Positions 34,970 through 45,950 of a DNA stretch of 64,000 nucleotides are shown one piece after another. The first letter of the stretch is position 1. Each line of letters begins with the position of its first letter. This stretch comes from Brasenia schreberi (taxonomy: Eukaryota > Streptophyta > Magnoliopsida > Nymphaeales > Cabombaceae). The DNA lies in the NCBI GenBank assembly GCA_036023115.1, contig JAYKKT010000056.1, forward strand, positions 3,412,501-3,476,500, given 5' to 3'. The position numbers and the translations under genes were made by a program. The notes under the pieces were generated by a model. That model saw only the letters and a program-made list of their open reading frames with translations. It was not told the DNA's origin and ran no database searches.

Positions 34970-36470
34970 TCTTAATGAAGTAAAAAGTTTCTTTTTATTG
35001 ATTTCTAAGATTATTGATAAAGCTTCTTGAGGTGTTCAATATTTCAAAGCTAAAGGAAGATCTTGTTTTGGAAGTTATGTAGGAACTCCTTATTAGCATG
35101 TGTATTATATTCATAGCATGTCCGACCTATAACTAATTTCAATAAGGTCTACTGCTTCTATCTTGACTGTCAATCTGAAAGGAGTCTTAAATGAGGTTGG
35201 CAAAGATATAGTGTGGTAAGATCAACGTGTTTATGATAGCTCTTCAATATATTTCCTTTTGCTTTTGGTAACCGAGTCTTGAACCTTGGTACGATGGCAT
35301 AATTGTTAACTTCTGTAAGGCCATTGGTTTCAAGATGAGCTATAAAGACATACTTTATATCTCTTATAAATGTCAGTATGTCATTATCAAATTGCTTGTC
35401 ATTGTCCATTATGTGTACATATGGGAACTTCACGTAGAAAAGAGATTCCATATCAATAGACATGCCCAGTTCGAAACCGGCCCAACGGTTTGAATTTGAA
35501 CCAAATCAGCCTCGAAACTGCCGGTAACCAAAACCAGCCTTGGATCTACAACCGGACCCATAGACCTACCATGGTTCAGATTTTCAGAAGCCGGCAATTT
35601 TAAACTGCTCGTTGATAATATATATAAATATATTTATGCATATATTGATACATGTTGAGGTGTGACACGATAGTAGAACACTATCTACCACTAAGTCAGG
35701 CAGGAGTTCGACTCCCATGGGGGCCAACACTCTGTTTTATTTAAAAACTATTTTTTAATCTGTTTTGAAACTGAAATCGAAAATGCCCTAAATCGGTTGT
35801 CCCGAAACCAGAACCAGAACCACCCCTAGGGAGGTTAGGTTCTGTTCCAGGTTTTAGGTAACTCATAACCGGACATGTTTATATATGAACCCTAGGGTGA
35901 TATCCTTTATGAGTTGGTGAGTAGGTTTCTACTTACGCAATATCCAATAAAATAATTAATTACAAATAGTAAACACTTTTTCAGCCTCTTAGAAGTGGAC
36001 AATAGGCCCAAAATATCTAGTTCACTTTATTCAAAGGACCAAGTATTGGCAATGTGTGTCAACTCTATGGAAGGTAGCCTTTGGATGACTGTATCCACCT
36101 TGTACCTCAACTACTCATGCATATACTCTTTAAAATCCTTCGCAATAGTTGGCTACTAGAAGCTTCTCGTTCTTTGCTACTGCTAAGAATTCAAGTGATT
36201 TTGACACTCCTTCATGCACCTCAACCATTATGCAGAGGACTTCTCTTATGCACTTTAGAAGTTGAGGAGTAAAGGAACTTTGATACAATTCACTCGTCTA
36301 TGCGCGAATGCTATGCTTTTCGTTGGAAGTTCGTGGTTCAAGCTGATCTGATGATAGCATTCCATCTTTTAGATAAAGAATCATGATTCTCAATCGAATA
36401 TAAAGTCTGCATTTATTTTTCCTTAGATTCATACCCAACTTGGAGGGTGTTTTCAAGTTTAAATAAGTGC
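34970..36470 (-). pseudogene. Ty3/gypsy RNase H/integrase fragment, copy A (split by a hAT-like element)
   Basis: The 97-residue frame at 35,170-35,463 has IMDNDKQFDN and HLETNGLTEVNN, the integrase core signatures (DNG.QF..., H.QTNGQ.E..N). LDILGPIVHF-like sequence lies near 36,000. The DNA parallels 38,100-38,830 almost throughout. The copy is interrupted at 35,457-35,881 by an insertion that the other copy lacks. Confidence 0.75.
35457..35881. mobile_element. hAT-like non-autonomous element, copy 3, in a gypsy integrase
   Basis: The left end TAGACATGCCCAGTT pairs with a right end reading TAAACATGTCCGGTT on the other strand (12 of 15). The flanking 8-mers catatcaa and tatatgaa match at six of eight. 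The paralogous gypsy sequence at 38,455-38,500 runs through this point without the insert. Inside, near 35,690, GGAGTTCGACTCCC resembles a pol III B box, so a tRNA-like sequence may be nested in this longer (425 bp) copy. Confidence 0.78.
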
Positions 36471-36566
36471 ACTATGTGAAATCAATGATTTTTTTCTTGG
36501 AATACAAATTCCTAAAAGTACATCTTATGTACCTTCATTCTTCGACTATTATTGGTTCTATCATGG

Positions 36567-37120
36567 TGTAAACCTATAAAGCAAGGATGATGATGTTACA
36601 AATCTACTAAGTACTACAATAAGACTTGTAAACTGTCTTGAAAAACTAAGTAAGAAAGGATTCACAAAATAAGAAAAAAGTTAAATGAATCTTGTTTACA
36701 ATACCACTCACTATACATAGACATGGTAAAGATGTAACTCTTGATATGCTATTAATGAATTGTCATTCAAGAAGGTGTATCTTAATGCTATAACATGCTT
36801 GTTAAATATATATAAGTTACAACTATTATAAGTGTTGCTAATGAGCATAATTATCACTCAAGTAAGTAGTCCTTAATGCCAAAACATGATTGGTAAATGC
36901 TCATGAGCTAGAACCACTATATGTTTTACTAATGAGCCTAATTATCATTCAAGTGACTCTTAATGTCACAACATGATTGCTAAATGCTCATGAGTTACAA
37001 TCACTACATATGCTACTAATGAATACAATTATCACTCAAGCATGTGGTTCTTTATGCCACAACATGGTTACAACCATAACTTTCACTAAACAATTTAGAA
37101 ATTTTGAAAATCACCCAACA
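36567..37120 (-). repeat. LTR-like block with four ~90 bp tandem units (minus orientation)
   Basis: On the minus strand it starts TGTTGGGTGATTTTC and ends GGTTTACA, so it has TG...CA ends. Four tandem units start near 36,762, 36,853, 36,944 and 37,031 (periods 91, 91, 87), each with an ATCACTCAAG-type core. The whole block matches 49,115-49,583 in inverted orientation, which has one unit fewer. It sits between pieces of a gypsy element; the flanking 5-mers do not match. A recombined or solo LTR is likely. Confidence 0.75.
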
Positions 37121-37129
37121 AAAATTGTG

Positions 37130-38030
37130 TTATATGCTAACAAAGCTTTAGTATTCAGGTAATCCACCACCACTATCTTTCATAGGGACCTAGTTTCAAT
37201 CATGACTAGGAGTGAAGTTATGTCTTTAGCTTGAGCACATTACCCATAAACCCTGCCAATGAGCTAAGTATGGCTTGAGGCATCATTTTCCGATTTATAA
37301 TTGCTTGAAGGCTAAGAAGGCAAGAATATCAGTGAAGCTGTTCCAAGTCAATCAATACTAACTAACTTCAAGTTAGTGATTGAAGAAATAACCGTCAATG
37401 CATCATCGTGTGGGGCAATCATCAATAATGGGGGACAGTTCAGTTCCATCACTTGCAATCCTCTAGTTTTCATGTGGATTTTCTTAATAATGAGGAATCA
37501 TATGAATACTACTCATCACATGTAGAGAGGCCCAAATTTGGCATACTAATTCTGCGGACTAATTGTTGGAGGTAACCTTGTTGAATTAGATGTTGAGTCT
37601 CATCTTTAAGGTATTGATAGTCCTCCATAGTGTGACCATGGTCTTTTTGAAATACATAATTTAAACTAGTTTTTATACAGTGAGGATTTCTTTGACTTTT
37701 TCCTTGTTCTCAAACATATCATAGATTGAAGCTAATTTCTTACATTTTCTCTTATCTCATTTTCTTTTTTGATAATAAATGGGTTATTGTGCATCCCAAA
37801 CCTTGGGCTCCTGGAACCTTTGTAAATATTTTATTATCTCATCAATAAAAAAGTTAGCTCCTCAGAGATTTGTTCCTTTTTTTTAAAATTTCTAATTTGT
37901 GGCACCAAAAAAATTTGAACCTGTTAGAACTAAGTACAAAGTTTTAGGTCTAATGCTTTGAAGTTTGCCATGTTGGTGGATCTAATATATATTTTTTACC
38001 TAGTTCCCAATTTGTGACCTTATAACTCTT
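37130..38030 (-). pseudogene. Ty3/gypsy gag and protease-region fragment
   Basis: In minus-strand order there is a gag segment (CKKLASIYDMFENK near 37,700-37,745), then the knuckle-like region with KDHGHTMEDYQYLKDE (about 37,605-37,655), then PHDDALTVIS (about 37,383-37,420), the hallmark before the gypsy protease. Frames shift between pieces. The lower part (37,130-37,420) matches 39,700-39,980. Confidence 0.72.
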
Positions 38031-38099
38031 GATAAAGTCTTTTGCTTTATGTGGCATGCTTATTAATAGCCATGTTACATATTTCTTCTAAAAGATTCA

Positions 38100-39000
38100 A
38101 CTCTTTCTGCATTAGCAATGTGCATTATACGCTCAGACTGTTCGACTCATCATGTTAATTTCAATCAGAGCTGCTGGTTCTATATTGAATGCCAATTTGA
38201 AAGGAGTCTTAATTGTGGGTGGCAAAGATATGGTACGGTAGGATCAAAGTATTATGGTAGCTCTTCAACATATTTTCCTTTAGCTTTTAGTAATCCAGTC
38301 TTCATCCTTGGTAGAATGACTTGATTATTAACTTCTGCAAAACTATTGGTTTCAAGATGAGATATAGAGGCATACTTTATATCTCTTACAAATGTCAGTT
38401 TGTCATTACCAAATGGCTTGCCATTGTCCATTATGAGTGCATATGAAACTTCATGTAGACAGAAGATTGATGTCCGTAGAACCTTGGGGTGATATCCTTT
38501 ATGACTTAATGAGTAGCTTTTGCTTCAGTTATATCCAGTAAAATTATCAACACAAGAAAATACGCAATGGTCTCAGGAGATCCAGACTTTATTATTCAAA
38601 GGTAGCAATGGATGCCAACTCTTGCATATACTCTTTAAATCCTTCACAATAGTTGGCTACAAGAAGATTTGTTACAGGATATTATTGGCTAATGCCAAGA
38701 GGCCAAGTTATTTTGAAGCACTCCTTCATGCACTTCAACCATTATGTATAGGAACTTTGGTATAATTCACCCGTCTGAGCGAATTCCAGACTTTTCGTTG
38801 GAGCTTCGTGCTTCAAGCCGATATGATTGTAGCACTCCGTCTTTGAGATAACTTGGAGAGTCTTTTCAAGTTTAAATAAGTGTACTATGTGAAACCAATG
38901 ATTTTTTGCATGGAATACAAATTGCTAAAAGTGCATCTTTTTCATCTTCATTCTTCGACTATTACTGGTTGTACCATGGAGTTGTTGATTCTTATCATCC
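38100..39000 (-). pseudogene. Ty3/gypsy RNase H/integrase fragment, copy B
   Basis: SYRTISLPPTIKTPFKLAFN (about 38,190-38,250) matches the (W)AYRTT....TGETPF.LA(Y/F)G block at the end of gypsy integrase. Upstream parts run in parallel with copy A (34,970-36,470) and lack its hAT-like insert. Stops and frameshifts are frequent. Confidence 0.75.
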
Positions 39001-39033
39001 TTCATCTTCTTGGAAGAGTGGCGGATCAAGTAA

Positions 39034-39230
39034 TTTGGTTGTTCATGGCAAGTAATCTTATTTGATGAGTCCATTGGTACTTCTCTATCTCTTCCCAAAC
39101 CTCAATATACATCTACTCAATATACATCTATGTTTGGTTGTTCATGGAGAGTAATCTTATTTGATGAGTCCATTGGTACTTTTCTATCGCTTCCCACACG
39201 TCAGTGTACAACTATGTTTTCATCTAAGTT
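39034..39230. repeat. Imperfect 99-bp tandem duplication
   Basis: TTTGGTTGTTCATGG...GATGAGTCCATTGG occurs at 39,034 and again at 39,133 with small differences. A separate 83-bp repeat of ATGTAGCACATCACAAGG lies at about 39,423 and 39,510. Confidence 0.8.
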
Positions 39231-39679
39231 TCCCTTTTTTTAATCCAGTTACTTTCCTATAATAATCCTCGTGCTTTAATTATTTGTTCTTTCATTGTCA
39301 TTTTCCTAATCACCTACCGTTTCCCGTTTAAGTTGCCTGAATCCCCTTGCATGCCCTAAGCAGTAGTAACCTAGTTGTCAATATTATTGCTCGTCCTACC
39401 TTGACCACGAGTCTTCAACCACCTATGTAGCACATCACAAGGTTTGTCATGTCTCCTCTTATATTTCATGCTTGACATCATCCCTTACCCTCATCTACCA
39501 AAAACACCATGTAGCACATCACAAGGTTTGTCATGGTTGCGTTGTGTATGACGTGTATATTCCTTATGGTGGCAAGATAACACTCTCTTGTCGTCTTCTA
39601 ATATCTTCATACATGTTCATATCAATCCATTGACTAAAAACTTTCATCATTAGGTGAGTGATTGAGACAATCACGTCAC
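39231..39679. other. Unassigned stretch inside the gypsy array
   Basis: No coding motif; it lies between integrase copy B and the next protease-region fragment on the minus strand. Confidence 0.35.
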
Positions 39680-40130
39680 CTCTGATCATGAATAGTCGGG
39701 CTAGGATCGTGTTATATGCTAGCAGAGATTCAGCATTCAGTTAATCCACCAACACCATCTTTCAGAGGACCTAGTTTCAATCAGGACTATGAGTGAAGTT
39801 ATGCCTTCAGCTTGATAACCTATCAAGGGGGCAGAGCATGCTTGAGGTGTCCTTTTTCCATCTATAATCTTTTGAAGAATGAGAAGGCAAGAATGTCAGT
39901 GGGGCTGCCTAATGAACAGCCACCTGACTTTCAAGTTAGTGATTGTAGAAGTGACCCCAAATGCATCTCCGTGTGGAGCAAAAATAACTTCGCAGTCTTC
40001 GTTTTCAAAACTTATGGAAATATCTCATAATTTTTGGCAAAGGATTTCGTCAATAATGGGAGATAGTTCACAGATTTGCCAGTTTCATCACTTGCAAATC
40101 CTAATCATGAAGTAAGATCTACAACTACGA
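39680..40130 (-). pseudogene. Ty3/gypsy protease-region fragment
   Basis: AYNTILAR (about 39,700-39,723) fits the AYN.ILGRP block that follows the gypsy protease. The DNA from 39,700 to 39,980 matches 37,130-37,420. Frames are broken. Confidence 0.6.
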
Positions 40131-42859
40131 TCTATATAGACGGTGCCAAAAAATGATGGTGCAAGGACCATGATCCTCAGTTGATGATATTTTGTTTAAA
40201 AGTTCACGATCCTTCAAAACATATATGGTTGCAAAGGCACAAACTATGTAAAAGGATTGGGAAGGATTCCCTGTTTATATAATCAAAAGAGATCATGATC
40301 GGCCCCGTGGCTGGATATTCCTCCGACCTTATCAGTTGCTCAACTTAGAAAGAGGACCAAGGATTCACTTAAGAAAATTGAATAGCATAGGATATATAAT
40401 GCCTTGTACATAAGGTTTTTGCATGTATTTATTTTAAGAGACCTAGGAAATCCTAACAATTCCCATCAAGCAATGGGCATGTTTGTTAGCTTCCCATTTG
40501 GAAGAGCATGGGGATTTGGAATTATCTCCATAATTTTGTAGATACAATGAAGACTGCATCCTTGTCCACATCAAATCAAACTTGTTGCTTTAGTGAGAAT
40601 TCGACACAATATGGAGAGGAATCAAATGTGAAATATATATTTTACTATGCACATTAAAGCTCATTAGTTGTCCCACATCAGACATCTCGTTGTTTATCAG
40701 TTGGCCAAGATGTCGCCATCAATTTGAGTTTACAAGTGAGACATCTCGTCAATTTTGATTTTGATTAGTTGGTTCCCAACAGATGAACAGAGTGTTATAT
40801 GGGTTAGGTGGGTTTGCACTATGGATCAAAGGGTGGACTAATGAAAGGAAAATCCTATTCTATTGACTAATGAAGGGAGAGTTCTATAGAAAAGGCTGAG
40901 CAGATTAGACACAGGTACCCAAGGAGAAAAGAGAAGTTTTTTGGATATGATCAGACCAACCGTTGTATTCATCGACTAATGAAGGAAATAATGCTCCTCA
41001 GAAAAGGTGACGTTAAAAATATTTACTGGTCAACTTTCAGTAAAAAATTTACTTTCTGGCCAGGAATTCACTCAATTTATTCTTCTCTATATCACTTTCT
41101 TGTTGAATTAAAAGTTTTGGTCATTTAGCTACATTATGTCCACTGTCTTAGTTCGGTTAATATGGTTCTCTAGCATATATGTACATCAAAATTGCTATTC
41201 TGCCACAAATTGGGTTTGAATTTAAATCAAATCGGATCTAAACGTGACACGGAATTAATCACTAATTGCTAGCTAGTGGGATAAACTATTGCGCACCTTG
41301 GAGCCACAGTGGTATAGAAGACCTCTGAATTATATCATGAATGAAATGCTATGTACCCTAAGCCAGATGCATATCCAATTTTAATGATCAAGAGAGAGAC
41401 ATGGATTGATGGGTCATGATCATATTGTCCGTTGCACTGTTATATATAGAATTGGTATGGTTTGTAGAATTCATGAAAAGATTTTTGATATCCATCGAAC
41501 AATTCGAAGCACCATAAAAAATAACACCTGCAACTGTCACTCAGAAGATCGAGGTTGGAAGTCATTTTGATTGATGGAATTTTCGTACATGTGAGGATCA
41601 CTTGGAGATCAAAAAGAATGTGAACTAGAATTTGATACATTGAGGAAAACCACCTTCCAGGTAGAAAACTATGTACTCTTAGTGAACGTCTTCTTGTTGA
41701 AAGGATTGATGAATTTGTTCCTCTCCTTTCTTCTTTCTACTTTCTGAAATAGTTTCATATTCTAGAACTATTTAGTGATCCCATGAACATTGCACAGATT
41801 AATGATTTGGGTAGTGAACTTTTCAACAATATCCTAATTTTCAAATAGCTGATTCGGTTTATGGTTGTCTATGGACGAGTATTCAGTATTTTGTCAAATA
41901 AGTTTCAAGCACGTCTATATATGCCAGTATACGTAACCTAGCTAGGAAGCCCCTTAAGTTTCGAGGCGTTCCACACCAAGATATTCTTTTAATTAAACGC
42001 AGGCCTTAATGAAAGTTTTTGAATGAACTTTACATAGCTCTAAACCAAATCCCAACTAGATTAAAGTATATTTATAGTTAGGATTTGACATAGGATGACC
42101 GTCATCTTATATTGAGGAAGAGGAACTTGCCTATGAGCTGATGACAACTTGCAGCATTGTGGTTCTCAAAGTTCGAATAAGACAAGAAAAGACATATATG
42201 AAAGGTATTGGAATCAATCCAAGGCATCTTACAGCGGAGTGGCAAACTGGGTGTCAACTCGGTTGACTTGCCTGGTATCAACTGTGTCAATCTAACTGGA
42301 ATGTTTCGAGTTCTGTATCTTACTCTGCGGAGTTCAATAATTTTAATATGCAAAAGCAATTCCCGAATGCTTCCACTATCTTCCATTTCTTGTGTTATCC
42401 AAATACGCTCAACTCATCTGAATTTATTTAATGAAGAGGATGCATGAACGTTGTATGACACATTCTTAAAGCGTATCACTAGTGCCGATATGATTCTATC
42501 TTTGTGGATTCTAGATCTTAATTAATCTTTCTCTGATTCAGAAACGCTCAGAGTATTTCATATTGACACGATGCCGGCAGCGGCATCTTGAAATTTCTAA
42601 AATGAGGGCCAATAGCGCGTGCATGGTTTAAACAAAATCCAGCATTATAACCTACGGTTATGGCACTGGGCCTTTTTTTTAACAAAATTGAACACGAAGA
42701 CTCAACTGATGACCCAGGGTTTTAAACTCTAGCTGTTCTTCAAGCCCGTGGCAATACTTTCTCATGTACTTTTAAAAATTTGGTTTGTTTCAACACCTCC
42801 TCTCCTCGCTCTAGTGTAAATCCGGCCACTGCAATTTAACATATTGACTAAGCCAAGTA
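40131..42859. other. Gene-free stretch
   Basis: No reading frame here resembles a protein I know. Part may be further untranslated gypsy sequence, but no motif supports it. Confidence 0.45.
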
Positions 42860-43650
42860 ACCGGATATGGTGGTGGCAGGGCTGGAGTTGCAACTAATTT
42901 ACCAAGAACTGGTTCAAATGCTAAAGCACATCCGATATAATACTTTAATTATTATCACTTGGACAGCAATGCTGAACGGAGAGCCCGTCCGCCAATGTCC
43001 ACACGCCAACGAATTTGAACTCAAGGGAGGTTTAGTTCCAAGGCATGCGTGCGAATTGCTCGCCTAGGGACAGCCCATGCGGGTTTAATAAGCGGATCCC
43101 TTGGATCTCCTAGAGTGGAATAAGTGGGCAGGGGTGTCCGCCCAAGCGTTGGAGTTTGGTGTCCTTCTAGTGTCTTTGTGCCGTGCCCCATAATGATATA
43201 AAAGGGAGCCGGCTTGTCTAGCATTCCATTCTGTCATTCCTAGTGAGAGAACATGAGAGAGTGAGGCGAGAAATTGGGAGAGCAGAGCACCAGTGTGTTT
43301 GGTAGTTGCATGGACTTCCCTTGGCAGCCCCTTGTAGTCGACCAATTCAATAAAGCATAAACAAACCCCCTTTGGGGCCTTGACATTGCAACAAAGATTT
43401 CAACATTGCATTTGTGTGTGTGTTTGATCAGAATCAAGGACAGAACGACCAAGGGCTGGTTGGCTTTGGGAAGCCAGCGCCAGTTACAGCCACCGGTGCA
43501 GTAACAAGCACCTACATGGGGCTTGCTCTTGGGGTTCAGAACCCATCCATCCCATTGCGGGGTTGTTGCAAATGAGGCAGGTATCTTGTGGGGAGGATCA
43601 CTGGTCCGGTTTAGGGTAAACCCACTCCATTGTTATCCGTCAGTTTCCAC
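42860..43650 (+). promoter_or_regulatory. LTR- or promoter-like region with TATA box and polyadenylation signal
   Basis: It is GC-richer than its surroundings. ATGATATAAAAGGGAGCC (43,193-43,210) is a good TATA box, followed 150 bp on by CAATTCAATAAAGC (AATAAA at about 43,347). A TATA box followed closely by AATAAA is the U3-R layout of an LTR. The outer ends and a primer site were not found and no second copy is visible, so a single LTR of an unrecognised element is inferred. Confidence 0.45.
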
Positions 43651-43779
43651 CTGTTTTAATTGCTTAAACCTACTATTGCCCCTCCCTTACCGCCTTACAT
43701 GATCTACGTAGGAACTTTTAGTTTCATATTGAAGAGATGTAAGATTACGGGTGAGCAGGCGAATCGCGAAGGGCATTCA

Positions 43780-45950
43780 CGTCTTGTTTCAGACCTCCAA
43801 CCTTCTCTATCTTCCGGTTCCTTTTGAATCTAAGTTAGGATCTTCTATCCCATTCCCCTCTTAGGTTTCTTATTTGCATAAGGCTCAACCTTTAGAATCT
43901 TTGACATGTCGTCTCCTCACGTCATTCATGAAGGCTAAGGTTTCTTTCTCTAAATAACCTTTTTTTTACTCTCTAAATCACAGTGTAGGTTCTCATCTCT
44001 TTTTTCTTGACTATCTTTTAGATACTTGTTCATGCTTTATGGACTATTTATCAAAAATTCATGTCTTCTCTAGACCATCCATCGGATATTTGTTCATCTT
44101 ATTCGATCTATTTGTCGAAAATTCCTCAATTACCATCTTCCATTGAGTATGATCTTGGCACACCATCATAGTATGAGCTCTTTTCGCCTAAATATCACCC
44201 CGATGGTCTACCTTCGAGTCCTATACTCCACTCTTTAAGTCATGACCAAAATTCTTTTCATATTGGAGCCCACCCAAAGTCTCCATCCACTGAGTCTTTA
44301 TCTCCTATTACTGAGGATCTGTACCTAGATTCAGTATCTCCTGACACTACTCGATACCATCATCCCTACCATCACTTTCATTGTTATCATCACTAGGATC
44401 TAGAGTTAACCTTGACTCACTTGAATCTATGATTTTTTTGATCTTCTAGTCGAATTTCTACTCCTATCTAGTCTACTATAGTTAATGGTCATACATGAAC
44501 CTGAGGGTTCTCTCGACACTATCATGGATGCACCCACTACGTTAGACCTACCTACTTAGTCTTTCTTTAATGATGTTATCTTACAATCGGTTATCACTAA
44601 TCTTTTCCATGACTCTACTACTTCATAAGAGACCTTAGCTCAATTGAGACAAGATGAACCCATAGAGCCTGATGATATGACCTCAATGGCCACTATCTAT
44701 CACTCACCCATCTCAGACAAATGGACCTAACTTCATTCTCTCTTTCTCCATTAGTCATTGTGTCTCCATAGGTGAACCTAGCCCTCTTCCTCTAGACATA
44801 CCTTCTCTATATAAAAATCTAACCTTAGAATCACCTTTTTAGAGTTTACTCTCTAGTGTAACACCTCCATTTAACCAGGTTATACCCCTAGGTTCTTCAT
44901 CTCCTCAAAGTCAACCCTTTTACTAGGTCATTCACTTAGAGTCTCCATCTTCTTAAAGTCTACCATTTAAACATGTTATATCCTTAGAATTTCCACCTTT
45001 TTCTTGGAGACTACCCTTTAGTATGTCATCCTCCTCTCTTCTACCATTCTATTCTATAGGTTCTATGAGCCTAGATGCCCTATCACTCTCTTAAGGATAG
45101 ATTCTGACCATTTCCAATTATACCCTTTAGGACAAACCTTGATATTTCTTTTATCCTTCCTATTATAATAGATATATATGACCTTACTCTCCTAGTTACC
45201 CTGTCTAACTAGGTTTCTTATTTTTATAGTCGACTATTAGACTCCATTTGGTCTTAGATTTGTCCCTTTCTAATCCTTCTACTTGGTTGTTAGGACATAC
45301 CTTATTCTCAACTAATATGACTCTTGTGTTATGAGTCTCTAGCTATCTTGATGATCATTCTCTTAGTTTGGGTATACACCTATAGACCATATCTCTCAAG
45401 GACAAACATCTGATACTCCCACTCCTCCTGATCCACCTTAGCCTTGATCCTTCTTTCTGATGTCACTAAGTGCATCCTCTGATCTATTATCTTAAAAATT
45501 TCAAAAAAAATAAAAAATGAAAAATTCTCAAAAAATTGAAAAATATAAGCTTCTTTCAGTTTTGAGAATCTTTAGGCTATCTAGTGCACCCTCATAGTCA
45601 TCTTCCTCATTTCATAGTACTTTACTCTTTGAGTATAATTTTCATTCACTTGTCTACCTCACATCTTCACCATCTTTTCCACATGTCTCTTCATCTCCTT
45701 ATGCTCGCATAAATTCTTCTTACCATTAATGACACTTCTCTATCCTGAATAGTATCTTGTAGCCTCTACTCATCATTTGATCAAACCTTAGAGCATTAAG
45801 AAAAACCTTCTAACCTAGTAGGAGGAAACTTCATAGAATTCATGATCATGTCATTCATGCATCTTCTCATGTTCATGCATCTACATTTGCTTTCACCACT
45901 TTACCTCTTCATGCATATGTGTTCATGCCTCAAATCACACATTGTTTTCT
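43780..45950 (+). other. C/T-rich, G-poor block, possibly a decayed retroelement open frame
   Basis: The plus strand is strongly pyrimidine-rich and poor in G over about 2.2 kb, unlike its neighbours. A frame from 44,061 to 44,396 is open over 112 codons except for one internal TAG and encodes a Ser-, Pro- and His-rich sequence (e.g. HPKSPSTESLSPITEDLYL). Later frames carry similar SP-rich stretches with stops. No known domain is visible. It could be the low-complexity product of the LTR-like element upstream. Confidence 0.4.
44872..45030 (+). repeat. Degenerate 48-51 bp tandem repeat in the C/T-rich block
   Basis: Three successive units begin CCATTTAACCAGGTTATA, CCCTTTTACTAGGTCATT and CCATTTAAACATGTTATA, and a partial fourth begins CCCTTTAGTATGTCA. 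In frame they read as a 16-17-residue motif PF...VI.LE.P..S. Confidence 0.7.

Noticed and set aside
35690..35720. A true tRNA gene
   Set aside because: Only a B-box/T-arm-like word is present; no acceptor stem or anticodon arm can be folded around it.
42860..43650. Endogenous pararetrovirus promoter
   Set aside because: TATA and AATAAA are present but no viral movement, coat or RT domain lies downstream; an LTR is the simpler reading.
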